From: Anoplopoma fimbria
Taxonomy: Eukaryota; Chordata; Actinopteri; Perciformes; Anoplopomatidae
NCBI RefSeq assembly: GCF_027596085.1
Contig: NC_072450.1
Coordinates: forward strand, 31,835,676 to 31,899,675
Direction of reading: 5' to 3'
Length of the DNA stretch: 64,000 nucleotides
This document shows, one piece after another, positions 15,950-29,665 of this stretch (positions are counted from its first letter, which is position 1; each line of letters starts with the position of its first letter). The notes below the pieces were generated by a model that saw nothing but the letters and a program-made list of their open reading frames with translations, did not search any database and was not told where the DNA came from. Position numbers and translations under genes: made by a program.

Positions 15950-17553
15950 CTTTTTTTCCAAAGTTTTTCAATGTGTTTAACTATGATTCCGGCTTATAAT
16001 ACATAATAAGGGAGTGTTCCTGGGCCCATGTGATCCCTCTGTAATTGCACAGAGAACGCCACGAGCAAGACCTGAATAGAGATTAGTCCCATTTCTTCGT
16101 CTTTGATGTTGGAATCCAGAGCCAAGCCAACATTTTTAAATGACTGTCACCTGCTGTTTTGCTGTATATCCCCCAGGGATGCTGTGATCATTGGCAGGTT
16201 GCTGCAAAATCTGACAGACACTTGACTACCTCTCAATAACAGAGCCATAGCTGCTAGGGGGAAATTGCTCACTTTTTGTTTATCAGTCTTTCTGTATGGA
16301 TCTGAACCAGACCCGACAGCGTCCGAACATGAATACATGAATACATAAAGGTGGTTGGTGTCAAGGCACTGGCCAATGTGTCAAACGTATCCAATAGACA
16401 GCATTGATCCCTTTCCGTGCTATAAGCTGAGATACACCAGGAAACATTGTGCATGTGTCGGCACTTCAATTGCAGCCTTTTTTTCTTTTGCCTATTTCCC
16501 TGATAAAATTATGTAAATCAAGTTGTGGTGCAAACAAGCCTGAAAAGTGCTCCATTACCAATTACAAGTGCAAATTGCCTCAGCTTTAAAATTAATCCAC
16601 CAAGGCTGGCACCTTTGCACCCTAAAGCCTCCTTTATAAATGAAGCATTCTCTGATCTTATCTGAGTTTCTGGGATGGGAAAAACCTCTCTCTTGCTTAC
16701 CTGACTTGCTGGTAACAATGCTGTGTTTTAGAAGCATTAGTAGGAGTCAATCTGAATGGGGAAGAAATCATTGTTGAAAGTCGTTACACTGCCTTTTGTA
16801 AGAATCTTTCACGGAGTGTGGGTGGTGAGTGGATTAGACACAATCTCAGTTTGCCTTTACTCAAATACAAATATCTATTAAGCAGTTAAAATTAGGAGAT
16901 TTACATGAAATTAACATATGTATAGTTATGATAGACACAAAGAGCTTTTTATTAAACAGTTATATTGTAACTCAGTGCTTGCTTCACACAGATGTGCTGT
17001 TAGTAATTTAAATGAGGGGATACAAGCTCTTCCTGCTTCACTTCTCTCACTCAGGAAATAAATCAAACCCTTCCTTTTATACTATTCATCATTGACATTT
17101 ATTTCCACTCATTCAATAATTATGATTTAAATGTACTTGAGTATATTATCAAATGCAATAATATCAAAAGTATAAGAATTGGGGCGCCTTGGTAGGTGAG
17201 TATTTACAGCACATGTAATATAACCGCTAAACTCTGGGCTTGAATGCAGCCTTTGTTGCATGTCATACAATCTATATATTTAATGGCAAAATATTGGGTC
17301 CGGTCAGGGCCTAATAATTGCCCAAAAGCAAGCAAGCCTCTGTCTATAACAATGCTTTCTGTCCACACTGAATCAGTTACTATGCACTTCTGTTACATCA
17401 TGCAAACAAACCACGTAGGCTACCCATCTAGCTGCGGTCGAGATCAGACCGGAAACTTTCTTTTTAAACATGTTTGTATTGTGATATTTACCAGAAATGA
17501 GGTACAATAATAAAAATAAATTCTTGAGCAGCATTCTTAAAGACTTAACTGAG
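15950..17553. other. Non-coding stretch, no gene recognised
   Basis: AT-rich unique-looking sequence with chance frames only. Confidence 0.4.
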
Positions 17554-17561
17554 TGTAAAAG

Positions 17562-17858
17562 GGGCGGCTGTGGCGTAGTGGAGAGCAAGGTAGTTCTCCA
17601 ATCAGAGGGTCGGTGGTTCGATACCCGGCTTCGGCAGTCGATGTGTCCTTGGGCAAGACACTTCCAAGTTGCTCCTGAAGGCTTGCCATCGGTGTGGACT
17701 GGATGTTGCATGAATGTTAGTTAGAGTCTGATGGTGGCACCTTGCATGGTAGCCTGTCATCAGTGTGTGAATGGGTGAATGATATGTAACATACTACTGA
17801 CTGTAAGTCGCTTTGGATAAAAGCGTCTGCTAAATGACTGTAATGTAATGTAATGTAA
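17562..17858 (+). mobile_element. tRNA-derived SINE (family A, copy 1)
   Basis: The head is tRNA-like, with an A-box-like tggcgtagtggagagc and a B box ggttcgataccc. The body includes tgtgtccttgggcaagacac and the tail ends in the pentamer array (taatg)n after gctttggataaaagcgtctg. The 8-bp word tgtaaaag flanks it at 17554-17561 and 17859-17866, a probable target duplication. Copies 2 and 3 lie at 38.1 kb and 42.0 kb (inverted). Copy 1 lacks a few bases (ttaacc) after gacac that the others keep. Non-autonomous; it would depend on a partner LINE for mobility. Confidence 0.88.
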
Positions 17859-18054
17859 TGTAAAAGCCCAAGGGATGAACTTCTAATGGGAGAGTAAAGG
17901 TTCCTCTCTGTTATTGAGGGGATCAAGGACTTAAATATAATTGTTACACCTCCTAGGTTGGAAAATGCGCCCCTACTGTAGTCTGTGTCTGTGTTAACAG
18001 TTGACAGCTGAGTCCAGGGCAGGCTGTTTAATCAGCGTTGATAAAAATGTATAC

Positions 18055-18420
<366 letters not shown>

Positions 18421-18879
18421 ATGCACTCCACAAGCTTTACTTAACCTCAAGGATACACACTACTTATTTAGTGAGTGATATTGAATGCATGAACTTTTTT
18501 TCATAAACTCCCACAGGACCCAGGTACTTAAATGTACTATTTCCTTCCACTGCTTAGGGTCTCAACGTGGTCAGTTCTGTGGGAAACACTAGCAGGACAA
18601 CGTGGCATCATTTCTGCTGGTGTAATGTATTTGGTCATTGGTCAGAATGCAGTTTTTTTTACAGCTCACAGAGCCTGGACGTAGAGACAAGGAAAGTTTT
18701 TTGTTTTTTTACCGCACGTCCTTAGCCATTATTCACAGAAGCCACAGTGACAAGTATATTGTTTTACATCTTTACCAAGTGCGAATAAGTCCCGCAACAG
18801 CCGATGCAGTTTGCAATGACTGTGGGTTTTTCAAGTCCTGACTGTGCATTTGCATAATGGGATTATGGGCTCAGCCATG

Positions 18880-19120
18880 CTATGTCTTTAGTGGACCATT
18901 AGGCAGGCCTTTACTGGATTGTAATTAGTGGCTTCTGCCCTTCACCTTCATTAGCATGCAAATGAAAATTCTGAACACCAAGAAATATTTGGCACATTGG
19001 GAGAAAAAATGCCAAAGTGATTAACAGGCAATCCATGCTGGAATTGTCTATTTCTACCCATCACAGTTTAGAGCGCTTGAAACGAAACATTACAAAGTGG
19101 TTGAGTCCTTGCCGGTTGAT
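18880..19120. other. Candidate conserved non-coding element
   Basis: A high-complexity, repeat-free stretch with several transcription-factor-like words: an octamer atgcaaat at 18956-18963, gtaattag at about 18921, and attagcatgc. No coding frame is present. The regulatory role is inferred from composition only. Confidence 0.2.
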
Positions 19121-20126
19121 CTGAACAAGCAGCTGTTGAAATGAACTTCGATGACTGAGAGTTCATTTTGACCAAAGGGGTCATGGGCCTTAATCGGGAG
19201 GAAAAAAAATTCAAGGATAGATATGATTTAGCCTTTAATCCTCCAGTTTATTCTGTTTTCAATCAAGGCCATGTCTGACATGCTTCTACCTTCTAATACG
19301 TGTTTTTTACCTTTACCTTTCTTCCTTTGCATTCATGCTTACGGGATAAATGTTTAACCCTACCTAATAAGATGTTGTACTTGAACTCCTAAACCGTCTA
19401 GTAGCATTTGAAATGCTAATGCTCTCATTTGAATTAAAACGCTCCTTACCATGAATACAATTGAACTTTGGAGACATGTCAGACAAGACCCTGCCAAAAG
19501 TAGCCCGGACACATACACATTAATCACAGGAGGTGGCCACTGGGCCGGCAAGTGAGAACATCCTTCCAGCGGCGGCATATGCCAGAGAGGGGTGAAGCCT
19601 GGGGGTCACTTTCCTTTTGTTAACCCTGTCTAATTAATAGGCGAAAGTCATCACGGGGGAGGCAGGTTTGAAGGCAGCACCCGATGCATTACTCTAACAA
19701 ATTACTGAATGCATATAGCTGTAATAGGTATAAATATGGAGAGGCCATCTGTGAGAATGGATAGGTTTGCGGGATCCATCATGAGCTTGTGTTTTTAGTC
19801 ATTCATTCATAAGCCTTAATTTATGTCTCCGAAGGCCGAGCAGTCATTGTCGGCGCTGTCGCTGTGCAGAAAAACAACACCCACAAAAATGGGATTCATA
19901 ATGAAACAGATTAAACATTTGTCACATGAACAATAGTGTTTACTACCAACATTGATCAGTACATATGAAAAGCTTTACTGTCAGAAACTCAGAGACAAAA
20001 GACAAAGAGCAATCAAACATGAACATTTATTTTCTTTTTTTGAAGAATTACTGAGTTTGACAGTTCCTTGTATTCAAAACAATGCAGTTCAGCAGCCAAC
20101 TTATCATTATTGGTTCTTTGTTATAT

Positions 20127-20483
20127 CATCCATCTTCCGTAACCGCTTATCCAGTTAAGGGTCGTGGGGGTGCTGGAGCCGATCCCAGCTGTCAATGGGC
20201 GAAGGCAGGGTTCACCCTGGACAGGTCGCCAGCCTATCACAGGGCTGACTTATAGAGACAGACAACCACTCACACTCACATTCACGGGCAATTTCAGAAT
20301 CATCAATTAACCTAAGCTGCATGTCTTTGGACTGTGGGAGGAAGCCGGAGAACCCGGAGAGAACCCACGCTGACACGGGGAGAACATGCAAACTCCACAC
20401 AGAAGGTTGTCCAGCCGGGGAATTGAACCCGGGCCCCTCTTGCTGTGAGGCGACAGTGCTAACCACTACACCACCGTGCAGCC
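20127..20483 (-). mobile_element. tRNA-derived SINE (family B), minus orientation
   Basis: On the minus strand the element opens with a tRNA-like head: gtagtggttagcac as A box and gggttcaattccc as B box. The body includes the conserved phrase tgcatgttctccccgtgt. A second, closely matching copy lies at 41450-41816. A short ttatat flanks both ends (about 20121 and 20489), a possible target duplication. Confidence 0.85.
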
Positions 20484-20869
20484 TTTTTTTATATTAGGTG
20501 CTTGCATCATGTCTCAATAAATACAAAAATACAAACAAATAATCAAGGAAAAAGCGGTTAAAACGCAAATACAGACAGTGATGTTTGTGAACCACTACGA
20601 GGTAGTTAGCCAACGTCAAACATCATCTGTTGATTACACTATGACAACACTTGTGTCCCAATCATGTTAATATTGGATGTTTCTTCAGGTCACATGCCCC
20701 TGTATGTCCAATGATAACAGTCAGTGCCAATGCAGGAAGTAGTGTGTTCTTTATGTAGTGAGATGAAAAGTAAAGCTGTTGTGGTTGAGGTGGTGATTGT
20801 GCCACATGTCCTCAAACAACGGTTTGTATGAACTTCTTATGAAAGGTTATGTGTCAGTCCCCTGCACTG

Positions 20870-21000
20870 CAGAACCTGGATAGGCAACAAAACTGCTTGG
20901 TAGGCTTTAGGAAAGGATGGTGGTTGGGTGTAAATAAGTACGTTTGCTACGAAAATACGTTTTTTTCAGTAACTTAAGATGTGGCGTTAGGTAACTGGGT
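20870..21000 (+). repeat. Dispersed 'aggcaacaaaac' repeat fragment
   Basis: Contains ggataggcaacaaaactgct, aggaaaggatggtggttggg and taaataagtacg, in the same order as the fragments at 3.96 and 23.65 kb. Confidence 0.45.
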
Positions 21001-21435
21001 AAGTTATGAAACAAAAGTCAAAGAATGTTCTGATTTTGAAATAACCCGAATATACTAAGTGAAAAATATTGTCATTAGTTTTCATTCTGGAAAAAAAAAA
21101 CTGGGGTCTCATTAATAAAACAGTGTGTAAGATCCACACTATATATTTGCATACATACAAATGAGGGAGAAAAATAATAGTTTGATTCATAAAAGCTTTT
21201 GTTGCTCCTGCCAGTACGCAATTTAATTTTATAAACACATCATCAACTTGGAATAGTGCAGACGTGGATCAGCCTCATACCCCGCCCTCTACATCCAACA
21301 CTTGTTACCCTTCTAATTCTAATTCACATATTCCTCTAGCATCCACCATGCAGAGTTGAGCATTACAAGTGTCACTGCTGTGTGTATGCGTTTGCACATA
21401 CAGTATGTGGTGAAGGTGTGCTGGGCGAGGTGACT

Positions 21436-21665
21436 GGAGAAGGCAGTGTCACACTCTGACTCTACATGCCCTCTGACTGCATTACGTTGCATCTTGTCCA
21501 GACCTGTATCAAGATAATTGTCTGTGTTTTACCGCCTTTGTTGATCGTCTGACCCGCCCTGATAAGTTCCACCTGTCTCTTGTCAGCCCTGCAGTCACCA
21601 GACCTCCTCCTCCTGTTTGTCAGTCCCTGTTTATACCTCCTCTGTTCCTTTGTTTTATGTCGGTT
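21436..21665 (+). repeat. Possible LTR relic
   Basis: Pyrimidine-rich text with tgtcac start and cctgccctg-like phrases, similar in style to the solo LTRs at 1.7 and 41.0 kb. No clear CA terminus or target duplication was found, so this is a weak call. Confidence 0.3.
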
Positions 21666-21857
21666 CATCCACCTATCATGAGGAGTTTTAGTTTGCTTGT
21701 CAGCTATATTGATAGTTGCTCCCAGTTTATCTTAGCTTTACAATAGAATGAATCAGTCCCAATAAAATACACCATAAATGATTCATAAATGCCTTTTTTT
21801 TTCACTGCAGCAATTTTATACACAAACTATATGAAAGCTAAATCATACTTAGGGATG

Positions 21858-22157
21858 GGGGGGGACTGTGGCTCAGTGGTAGAGCAGGGTCGTCCATCAG
21901 AGGATCGGCGGTTTGATACCCAGCTCCGCTAGTCCATGTCCATGTGTCCTTGGGAAAGAAACTCAACCCAAATTGCTCTGATGCTTTGAATGGGTATGAA
22001 GGATAAGTTAGAGTCCTGCTGTCAGGTGGCACCTTGCATGGTAGCCCCTCCCATCAGTGTATGAATGGGTGAATGATGACATGTAGTGTAAAAGCGCTCT
22101 GAGTGGGGGGAAGACTAGAAAAGCGCCATACAAGTACAGTCCATTTACCATTTACCA
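21858..22157 (+). mobile_element. tRNA-derived SINE (family C)
   Basis: A tRNA-like head (A box tggctcagtggtagagc, B box ggtttgataccc) is followed by tgtgtccttgggaaagaaac. The tail is different from family A: taaaagcgctctgagtgg, then agactagaaaagcgcc, and a short ccatttaccatttacca 3' repeat. Confidence 0.85.
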
Positions 22158-23389
22158 TGACATTTGCATGTTATTAAGATGCTTTGATTGAAACGTCGGC
22201 GCTTTGTTCTGCAATGCTATTATATTACTTAATGTTTTGTATTTCTATAACCGATGACGATCATTACATCAGCCAGGTGCGCTCCACAGCTGACCATGAG
22301 TGTCGGTAGTCCGGCCCTCTCTTGAGTTCCTGGTCGCAGACAGCGCTGATGAAATTTTAGGCAGAATCTTTAACAATTGAAAGTTGTTTGTAGAATATTA
22401 ATGGCTCATAAGCACAAATTACACTGCTGGTTTGAATGTTTGTAAGTAATGTGTGATATGAAGTGAAATGAAATGTGTGATAGGGATCACACGTGCATAT
22501 AATGATTCCTCTCACGTCTAATTTAGACAATTTGGCTCCAATTCAGCACCTCACCATCTGCTTCGCCAATTAACCCCTTGTCTTCATAACCTGCTTTACG
22601 CATGGTTCAGAGTTTCCGTACAGTTGTGCACATTCTCCTATCATTCTCCTTGTTTTTACAGATCACCATTTTAGCGTGGGAAGCGGCCTACGCCTCTTTC
22701 AGGCCCCATTTTGCGAGTACGCAACTGTTACAAATGAGACCCATGCTGCGTAACCAAGCATAGCAGATGTCAAGTAAGAGATTCAAGTGGGTGTAAAAGT
22801 GGTTAACTACCTGGTCGTCAGAGGAGGAACAGCACATTGTTTCTGACCCTGCTGCCCTCTACTTACATCTACTGTATTCAAAGTCTTGTGAAATATAGAG
22901 AGCTCTTAGTTTTTTAGTTAGCATGTGAATAGCAGCAGCAGCACATTACTGACAGTCAAATTGTGTGTTCTGGAGATTGGTTTCCACAGTCAGACACTAC
23001 AGTAAGTTGTGCTAAATAAATTGGATTACAACAACTCAAGTATTTAATATGAAATGGGCGTTCTGCCAACTCATCACAGAGGAAGTATTTCAAAGTTGTC
23101 AGTAACTGATTTCTGTCATCTTCCAATCGTCTGTCACAAATAAATGATTCAAATATCATAGATTTAACAGATGAGTAATCATCCTAAATTACATGTCTTA
23201 ATATAATACATCCAAACCATTAGTTGTATCGGTCAACGGTCATGACAAATAATCTTTATTAAATTGCAGCAGCACTATAAGCACCGCTTATTTTCCTGTC
23301 TCTGAAGTTTGTGTGTCTGTATCTCCGCACACGTCTCATCTTTATATGCATCTGTTTGAAATACACTTACCTTGTTCCCGGGAAAATTA
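22158..23389. other. Non-coding stretch, no gene recognised
   Basis: No exon or RNA gene was recognised. Confidence 0.4.
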
Positions 23390-23790
23390 CAGTTTCACTT
23401 ATTACGTGCATCAGGCTGGTCTCATCGAGTTGGAAGGGTCCAGCAAAGTATTTTCTTATGGTCGCTTCCTAAACCGAATGAAGAAGTTTTGTTGCGTAAA
23501 CCTAACTGATTTTGAAAAGGTTGTTTGCATGTAACAAGCAGAAAATGACCTGTGTTGCCGTCACTGGGGAGTAACTTTTCGTAAGATATCAACTGTTGTA
23601 TGAGGATACGTTGGAAGCATAAGGCCTATTTTCAGAATAAACTTTGTATGTAGGTTTACTTTGTTTTTAGATTTACTTACTTGGTTGGGGGGAGGAAAAG
23701 ATCAGGGTTTGGGTTCAAATAAGTACTGTTGTTACGTAACTTACGTATGCCATGTTAGTTGAATAATGTAAGGTACTGTACGGTACGCTG
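23390..23790 (+). repeat. Dispersed repeat mosaic
   Basis: The first half (gcgtaaacctaactgatttt ... gggagtaacttttcgtaaga ... tcaactgttgtatgaggata) matches 29140-29300. The second half holds ggtttactttg, aaaagatcagggtttgggtt and aaataagtac, shared with 3.96 and 20.88 kb. Non-coding. Confidence 0.5.
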
Positions 23791-25479
23791 GAAGGGTGTG
23801 TATGTATCAGACGCTGAGGGCCACTAACCAATTATTTGATGATTTTGGAGTGAGAACAAGTTGGATGAGTTGATAACGAGGATGTTACTCCCCTTGTTAG
23901 ACTCATGACTTCCCAGACTGCAGTGTTCAACAGTCCAGAGACCAACCAAGAAATGTCCTGCTATCAGTCGGTCCTTCCAGGGCCACACTTCTCATACACT
24001 AAGTGACGAAAAATGTAGGTCCAGTGGGTACATTTCATTTTATTATTTATTTATTTTTTCCACCCAAAAACCAATTGCATCATTGCTCAGAACGGACAGC
24101 ATGCTCAATAATTCATACAATTAGTTTTTCTCCTTAAGCAAGCTCTCTTGTTTCAGTAACCTGCCTCAACCTTAGCACCGGCCCCTGTCTTATTAATCAG
24201 CCCCCATCGATTTAGTGTTGAAACTAATTAAAGCCCTGACATGTGCAGTTGATTCCAGACATCTGTATGTGTCACGAATGCAAAAGCTCACCCTCTCTGC
24301 CACTCTCTAACTCACTGACGCCCGCAGAGCAACTTGTTCCACTAAAAGAAAGAGAAGTGACACACTCGTTTTTTTCAGCAGATTCATGGCCACTTAAGAC
24401 CATGTCAGAATACTAACAAGCAACTCTAAAATGTTTCTTTTGTGTTCATTCTTAAAGAAAAAGTGCTTTATACAACTTGAGTTGTGTTTTCTAAGCTCTG
24501 TGGGTTCTGTCAGATAGGATCGTATTGTTTGTATATCGGAATGTGGCGTGGTTGCTAAAAGTATGTCCAATGGGGCAAGAAACATGATCAAGTCATCAAT
24601 CATACAGTTTCACTAAAGATGAAATTATATAATTAATATATGACCATATTGTCAGATTAGCAAACCAATTTTTCGGAACTAAAACAAACAAAAAAACAAT
24701 TGATCTTAACAATTCACAGTTTGGGAAATATTTTTTGCCATTTACCTTTGTTTTTTCTTCCACACAGCCCTGTCTCAACTAGCAGTTTGTTTAACCCGTA
24801 TGATTGTCTGACTGCTCATGTTTCTTACCCCGTTGGCCTTCATTGTTGCAAGCCGATACCTTCTCAAAAATGTAGCGATTGCTTTGATAAGAACAGCGTT
24901 GTTCTTACCAATAACAATTATGGGGAACGCTTTGAAATAAAAAGCTCTTTTCTCATTCAGGATTTAACTGGCCACGGTTCATAGTTTAGCAACATTTGAT
25001 TCTAAATGTAATGACAGTTGTGGTTCACTTGCAAAAACAGACACAAACTAATTTTTCTCCTACATTTATTTTTATATTTCATTTTGCACTCAAGGGAATA
25101 TCAAACTGGTGTGTGTTTATTCATTTTGATCTGTTTTTAATCTGTTTTTGCAGATGAACTCTTCCTACTGTAAATGTCCAGACTTATGTTAATCAAATCT
25201 GATTAAAGCACACTAGCACATTCTGCGAGAAGGAGATCAGCTGAGTTTTTGAGTGTTGATCTCTTGATAAACAATAATCTAAATGTTTTTGTTCCTTAAA
25301 CTTTGATTGTTCTTTATTTAGTCAGAAATAAATAAAACGTATTAAAGATCTACTCCAGATATGATACAAGATATATATTAATACTCAACCAAAAACATTC
25401 AATTATATAGATAAAAAAAAATCTAAAAATATTGTCTTTTGCTTCTCGGTCATTGAAAAATCCAGAATACATGAACCTT
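23791..25479. other. Non-coding stretch, no gene recognised
   Basis: AT-rich unique-looking sequence. No exon was recognised on either strand. Confidence 0.4.
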
Positions 25480-25720
25480 TTTTGCCTCGGCCATGCCTTG
25501 TCTGTCCCTTGTATTTCCTGTGTCCCCCGCTCCCATTGTGTATTCCATGTCCCCTGTGTGTCCTTGTGTGTTTGTGTGTTGTACCTGTCCTGCCTTACAC
25601 TCACCAGGTTCCTGAATCTCTGCAACCTGTCACCAATCAGCTCATCACCCCTCCCAGTCTGCTCTCCTGGCTGTCATCAATTTCAGCCCTGCAGTATTTC
25701 AACCAGACGGCACCTCCGGT
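25480..25720 (+). repeat. Possible LTR relic
   Basis: A cytosine- and thymine-rich block (for example ccatgtcccctgtgtgtcct) embedded in AT-rich DNA, with open frames on the plus strand only because of its biased composition. It resembles the U3/R region of teleost LTRs in style. No terminal dinucleotides or target duplication could be fixed. Confidence 0.3.
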
Positions 25721-26467
25721 TCTAAAAAGTGAAGCCAATGCGGAATTGGCTCAGTACATTCTTTCTAATGTCCATCATCCTTTAGTTGATTAAAAGGCTT
25801 GAAAACGTCAGTCCACATACCAATGGGTGACGTCACAAAGGCTACATCCACTTCTTATATACAGTCTAAGATCAAGCTCTTCACAGATCCGGTGTCAGAT
25901 CATTGTCTTAGCTGCTGTGGTTGGTACTCGCTGTAGTTTTTGTTCTTTCTGACATCTAGTCCTCTGGTTGTTTTGAAATCTGACATTAACTGTTTTTTAA
26001 TCCCCTGTGATTCATTGTGAGTTACAAGAGGGATTTAAATCCTTTATTTGGACTGCTTAAAAGTGTGCAATATTACTTTCAGAGCACTGTGCCTCCACAC
26101 CACCTCCCTTGTCGCTTAAAGTTGCAGATTGATTGATGGATGGATGTCATGATATTATTGTTTGAACTTGGTTGGTACTAGCTTACGCAAGCAAACTTCC
26201 TGTTTTGTTTTACAGGAAGAAATGATGATTGGATTTATATATAATTGGGTGCACAATATGACCGGGGATGTGATCTAAAGCAGCTTGATTGTTTGCATGC
26301 TCTAATGTTGAGGTTGAATAAGAATTATGCCCTCTGGTAAGATTTATTTTAGGAGATTCAATTGTTACATAAAAATGAGGCAGGATATAAAAAAAAATAC
26401 AATATGTATATCTTTCACTTATTCAATTGGACTGGATAATTGCACTGGATTGCACATATATATACAG

Positions 26468-26499
<32 letters not shown>

Positions 26500-28479
26500 T
26501 ATATGCTGTTGGAATGAAGGACCTGCCGTACTGTTGCTTGTTAAAGGTTAAACATTTAATTTAGTAGGTTATGAGACAGCATGCCCCCTAAAGCAGTACT
26601 CCTTAGTTGATTTAAACCGTATTCTGAATACAGTAAAAGGACGAGACCATGACCATGGTGTCACCCCTTTGTTTGTGGAATGACGTTTTGAAGCCTCAAC
26701 TTTGGCATTTGGGTTGTTGACGGCTTTTTTTTCTTTCTTTTTTTTGCTGTGACCATCTTGGCATTTTGCAACCAGAAGTGACTAAAGAGCGTAGCCATAA
26801 TACAACCGAATTTTTAGGCGACAAAAAGTATTACAATTAACTTACAATTAAGTAGGAAGGGATTTAATAGTTCAAAGACTCATGTTTACAATGTTTACTG
26901 AGGCAAAAAATCAAGTTAGGTAGTGCAATTTCTTATAAACTTCAATTCAATTGGACTTCAATTCAATTGGAGTCACCCCCTGATGGCCATGTGAGATAAT
27001 GCAATTGTGTTGAACGTCTGCATTTGCTTCACTTTTCAAAGCCGGAGGTTGCTGTCTGATAAAAATTCATAAACTGCTCATTTCGAAGTCTTCAAACCCG
27101 ATATTTTTCAATTCAAAACACTCAAATAATAGCTTTCAACTACAGATGCGTTTAAATAGCGTGCTGGTTGTAAAAACTGCAGAGTCACCTCAACTGTTAA
27201 AGGCCACAGACAGCAATAAGCACTAATGCAATGCACTAATGATCTTCACATGCTGCACAGAGGAAATGTGGTCTGAGGCTAAATAGTTAAGCCTTTGCTC
27301 CCCGGCAGTGGCTCTGTGTCTTTTAAAATGTATAGTTTGTGTAGTAAATGTGCCTTGCCATGAAAAACACTCAACACCATTCATTAAGTTGTATAAACAC
27401 GCGTAACTAGACTTCATGCCCCTGAAATGAATATGTGCTACTTAAAGTAGCAGTGGTGGGTAAACAATTAACGTATCCAGCCCTTCAATGATGAAGCTTC
27501 CCACTACCCCTATTAAGACATGGCATCTTTATACAGTTTAGCCCTGCTGTTTTATGAATTCACAATTACACCTCATTAATGTGTCATTTGCATAATTACA
27601 AGGAATGGGGACACCATTCACAGTGGGAATACACACTACCTTGAAGGAGGGGAAAAAAAGATGCAACAAGATGTAGTGAGCTGTAGGAGCGGAGATATGT
27701 TTGATGTTGTGTTTATGTTTTTAGGTTGATTATTAATGAATTTACAGCTTAAAAACTGGGACAAAATTCACTTATGTGGTGCTGAAGGAATTTTGGTTCC
27801 AGCTACATCCAGTTGGCAGCTGGAATTCACCAAACCGTTGATGCACCTTTGTTCATATTTTATTTTTTAATTCCCTAATATTTTCAGCTGCATTAAGTCC
27901 CAGAATGTAATTCTGTCTCATCATGGGCATGAAATAGGGTGTTAAAAGGCGATACCTGCAATAAATGTGAGGAATTCAGCAAAAGAGCTTATTTGGCTCG
28001 CACAGGTACTTTAACCCACCCTCTCTAGGTTATTTGTAAGATAAATGAAACCACAGAAACAGATGACAGGTCTTTAGCTCAACTATAAAATGCAATTAAC
28101 CAGCAAATGAGGCCAGGCAAGCCACTCTGACCATTCGGTATGAGCAACAGCTAGAGGGGAAGGAGGAGAATGGTAATTCATACCCAATCTGCAAACTGCT
28201 CGGTTGCCTTTACTGGGTTGATAAATCTCATTTGACATTTAAATTGCTGCTGATTTGGGTATTCAAAGGTATTTAATTTAGCTTTCAGGAATTATCAAAT
28301 ATGGCCTATTTTACTGTTTGTTTTGTTCAAATTGATTTTTGTGAAATGGTTCTGAAATGCATCGGTTCACCCAAAATGTTGCACCAGAAAGAAAGGACTT
28401 TTTAAAGGCTTTGAAATTAGAATTGCTAATGCTCATGTTTCAACAGGACTAAGAGTTCTGTAGACGAGCTAGCTGCTCT
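25721..28479. other. Non-coding stretch with small simple repeats
   Basis: An (AT)n/(AC)n tract lies at 26454-26500, and a 16-bp tandem duplication (acttcaattcaattgg twice) at 26939-26970. Otherwise nothing was recognised. Confidence 0.45.
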
Positions 28480-28768
28480 GTGAAGCTGCACTCAGTCTCA
28501 GCAGTGCTGTGAGCTAAATGCCGACATCAGCATGCTAATATCGCCAATGCTTATGTGGTGATGATAAGCAGGCTTTATATTTACCATGTTTACATCTTAG
28601 TTTAGCATGTTAGCATGCTAATGTTTTCCCAATCGGCACTTAACACATAGTACAGCTGTGGCTGATGGGGATGTGGGTAGTTTTGCTGGTATTGTGTCAT
28701 AGACCAAAGTAAATTCAACAAATACAAATTTTGACCCGACGATGGCTAAATAGATTTTTAAAAAAGCC
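28480..28768 (+). repeat. Dispersed teleost repeat ('tagcatgctaatg' family), 5' part
   Basis: Contains catcagcatgctaatat, tagtttagcatgttagcatg, gtacagctgtggctgatggg and ttttgacccgacgatggc, in the same order as at 44.3 and 61.0 kb. It is interrupted on the right by the SINE-like element at 28.78 kb. Confidence 0.75.
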
Positions 28769-28774
28769 AGTGGA

Positions 28775-28945
28775 TGAAGCTACAGTAGGTAAAGCGGCTC
28801 CTCCGTTCATTAGAAGATTGGTGGTTCGATCCCCTGTTCTTCCATGTTGAAGTGTCCATGGGTAAGATGCTGTATGTGAGTGATCATTTACATCAGTCCC
28901 ATGAACAGTTTGGCACCTTGTCTGTGGGCAGGATTGTCTCATCCA
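28775..28945 (+). mobile_element. Degenerate tRNA-derived SINE
   Basis: Retains a B box (ggtggttcgatcccc) and the SINE body phrase aagtgtccatgggtaagatg. The A box region is degraded. It lies just inside the older repeat ending at about 28768. Confidence 0.6.
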
Positions 28946-29114
28946 GCATATCACACAAAATCATTTTGTATGTTGTCCACTTAATTGATAGTAGGAAGTA
29001 TAAAGAATGCTAAAGCCCACAACAGGGCGGGTGGAAGGGTCAACCAAACAGCAATCTTCCAGCCAGGAGACCGCAGATTGTTCCCCATGTGAAAAATGAT
29101 AGGTCAAAGTTGAT

Positions 29115-29300
29115 GTTTTTGTAATCTAACTTGCATACCAGACGACGATCTTCTCCAAACCTTACTAAGTATTTTTGTTGCCTGAACCTAACAGAGTTTC
29201 TTGACCATATGCAACTAGTGAAAATTGACACGTGTTGACACAGAGAAAGAGGAATAACTTTTCTTAAGATGTCATATCAACCACTGTATGAAGATACATT
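29115..29300 (+). repeat. Dispersed repeat fragment, partner of 23.45-23.63 kb
   Basis: Contains gttgcctgaacctaacagag, then aataacttttcttaagatgt and tatcaaccactgtatgaaga, matching the 23.4-kb copy in order and orientation. Confidence 0.5.
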
Positions 29301-29394
29301 GACGTGTGATTGAATGGGTAAAATTCTGTCATGTAGTGTAAGATGCCTTTAGTTGTCGGAAGATTTAACAAGGCTCTAAATAAATCCAAGTTCA

Positions 29395-29665
29395 TTTAAC
29401 ATCAGGATTCAGCATGAATCACAATGGATATCTTCACCAAATTATTGAAATCCATCCATTAGTTCAGATATTTTACAAAAAAAACTAAATCCAAAACCTG
29501 TTGGTGGCGCTAGAGGGATAGTCAGGGTAGCCATCAACAGCAGTACGCTTTATCAACTGAGGATCATGCATTTCTGTGGAAAATGGAATGTTTCAGTCTG
29601 TACCAAAGCACTGGACGGAACGACGGACCAACATTGCCATCTCCAGGGCCACACAAAGATAACTG
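29395..29665 (+). repeat. Dispersed teleost repeat ('tagcatgctaatg' family), 3' part
   Basis: Contains aaatccatccattagttc, ggtggcgctagagggatagt, gtctgtaccaaagc and acattgccatctccagggcc, which are the 3' phrases of the family seen at 61.0 kb. It may be the continuation of the 5' part at 28.5 kb after insertions. Confidence 0.65.

Noticed and set aside
17571..17650. Possible tRNA genes at SINE heads (also 21.87, 38.09, 42.2, 20.4 and 41.75 kb)
   Set aside because: A and B boxes are present, but each is followed by a SINE body and tail and the cloverleaf is degenerate, so these are SINE promoters rather than tRNA genes.
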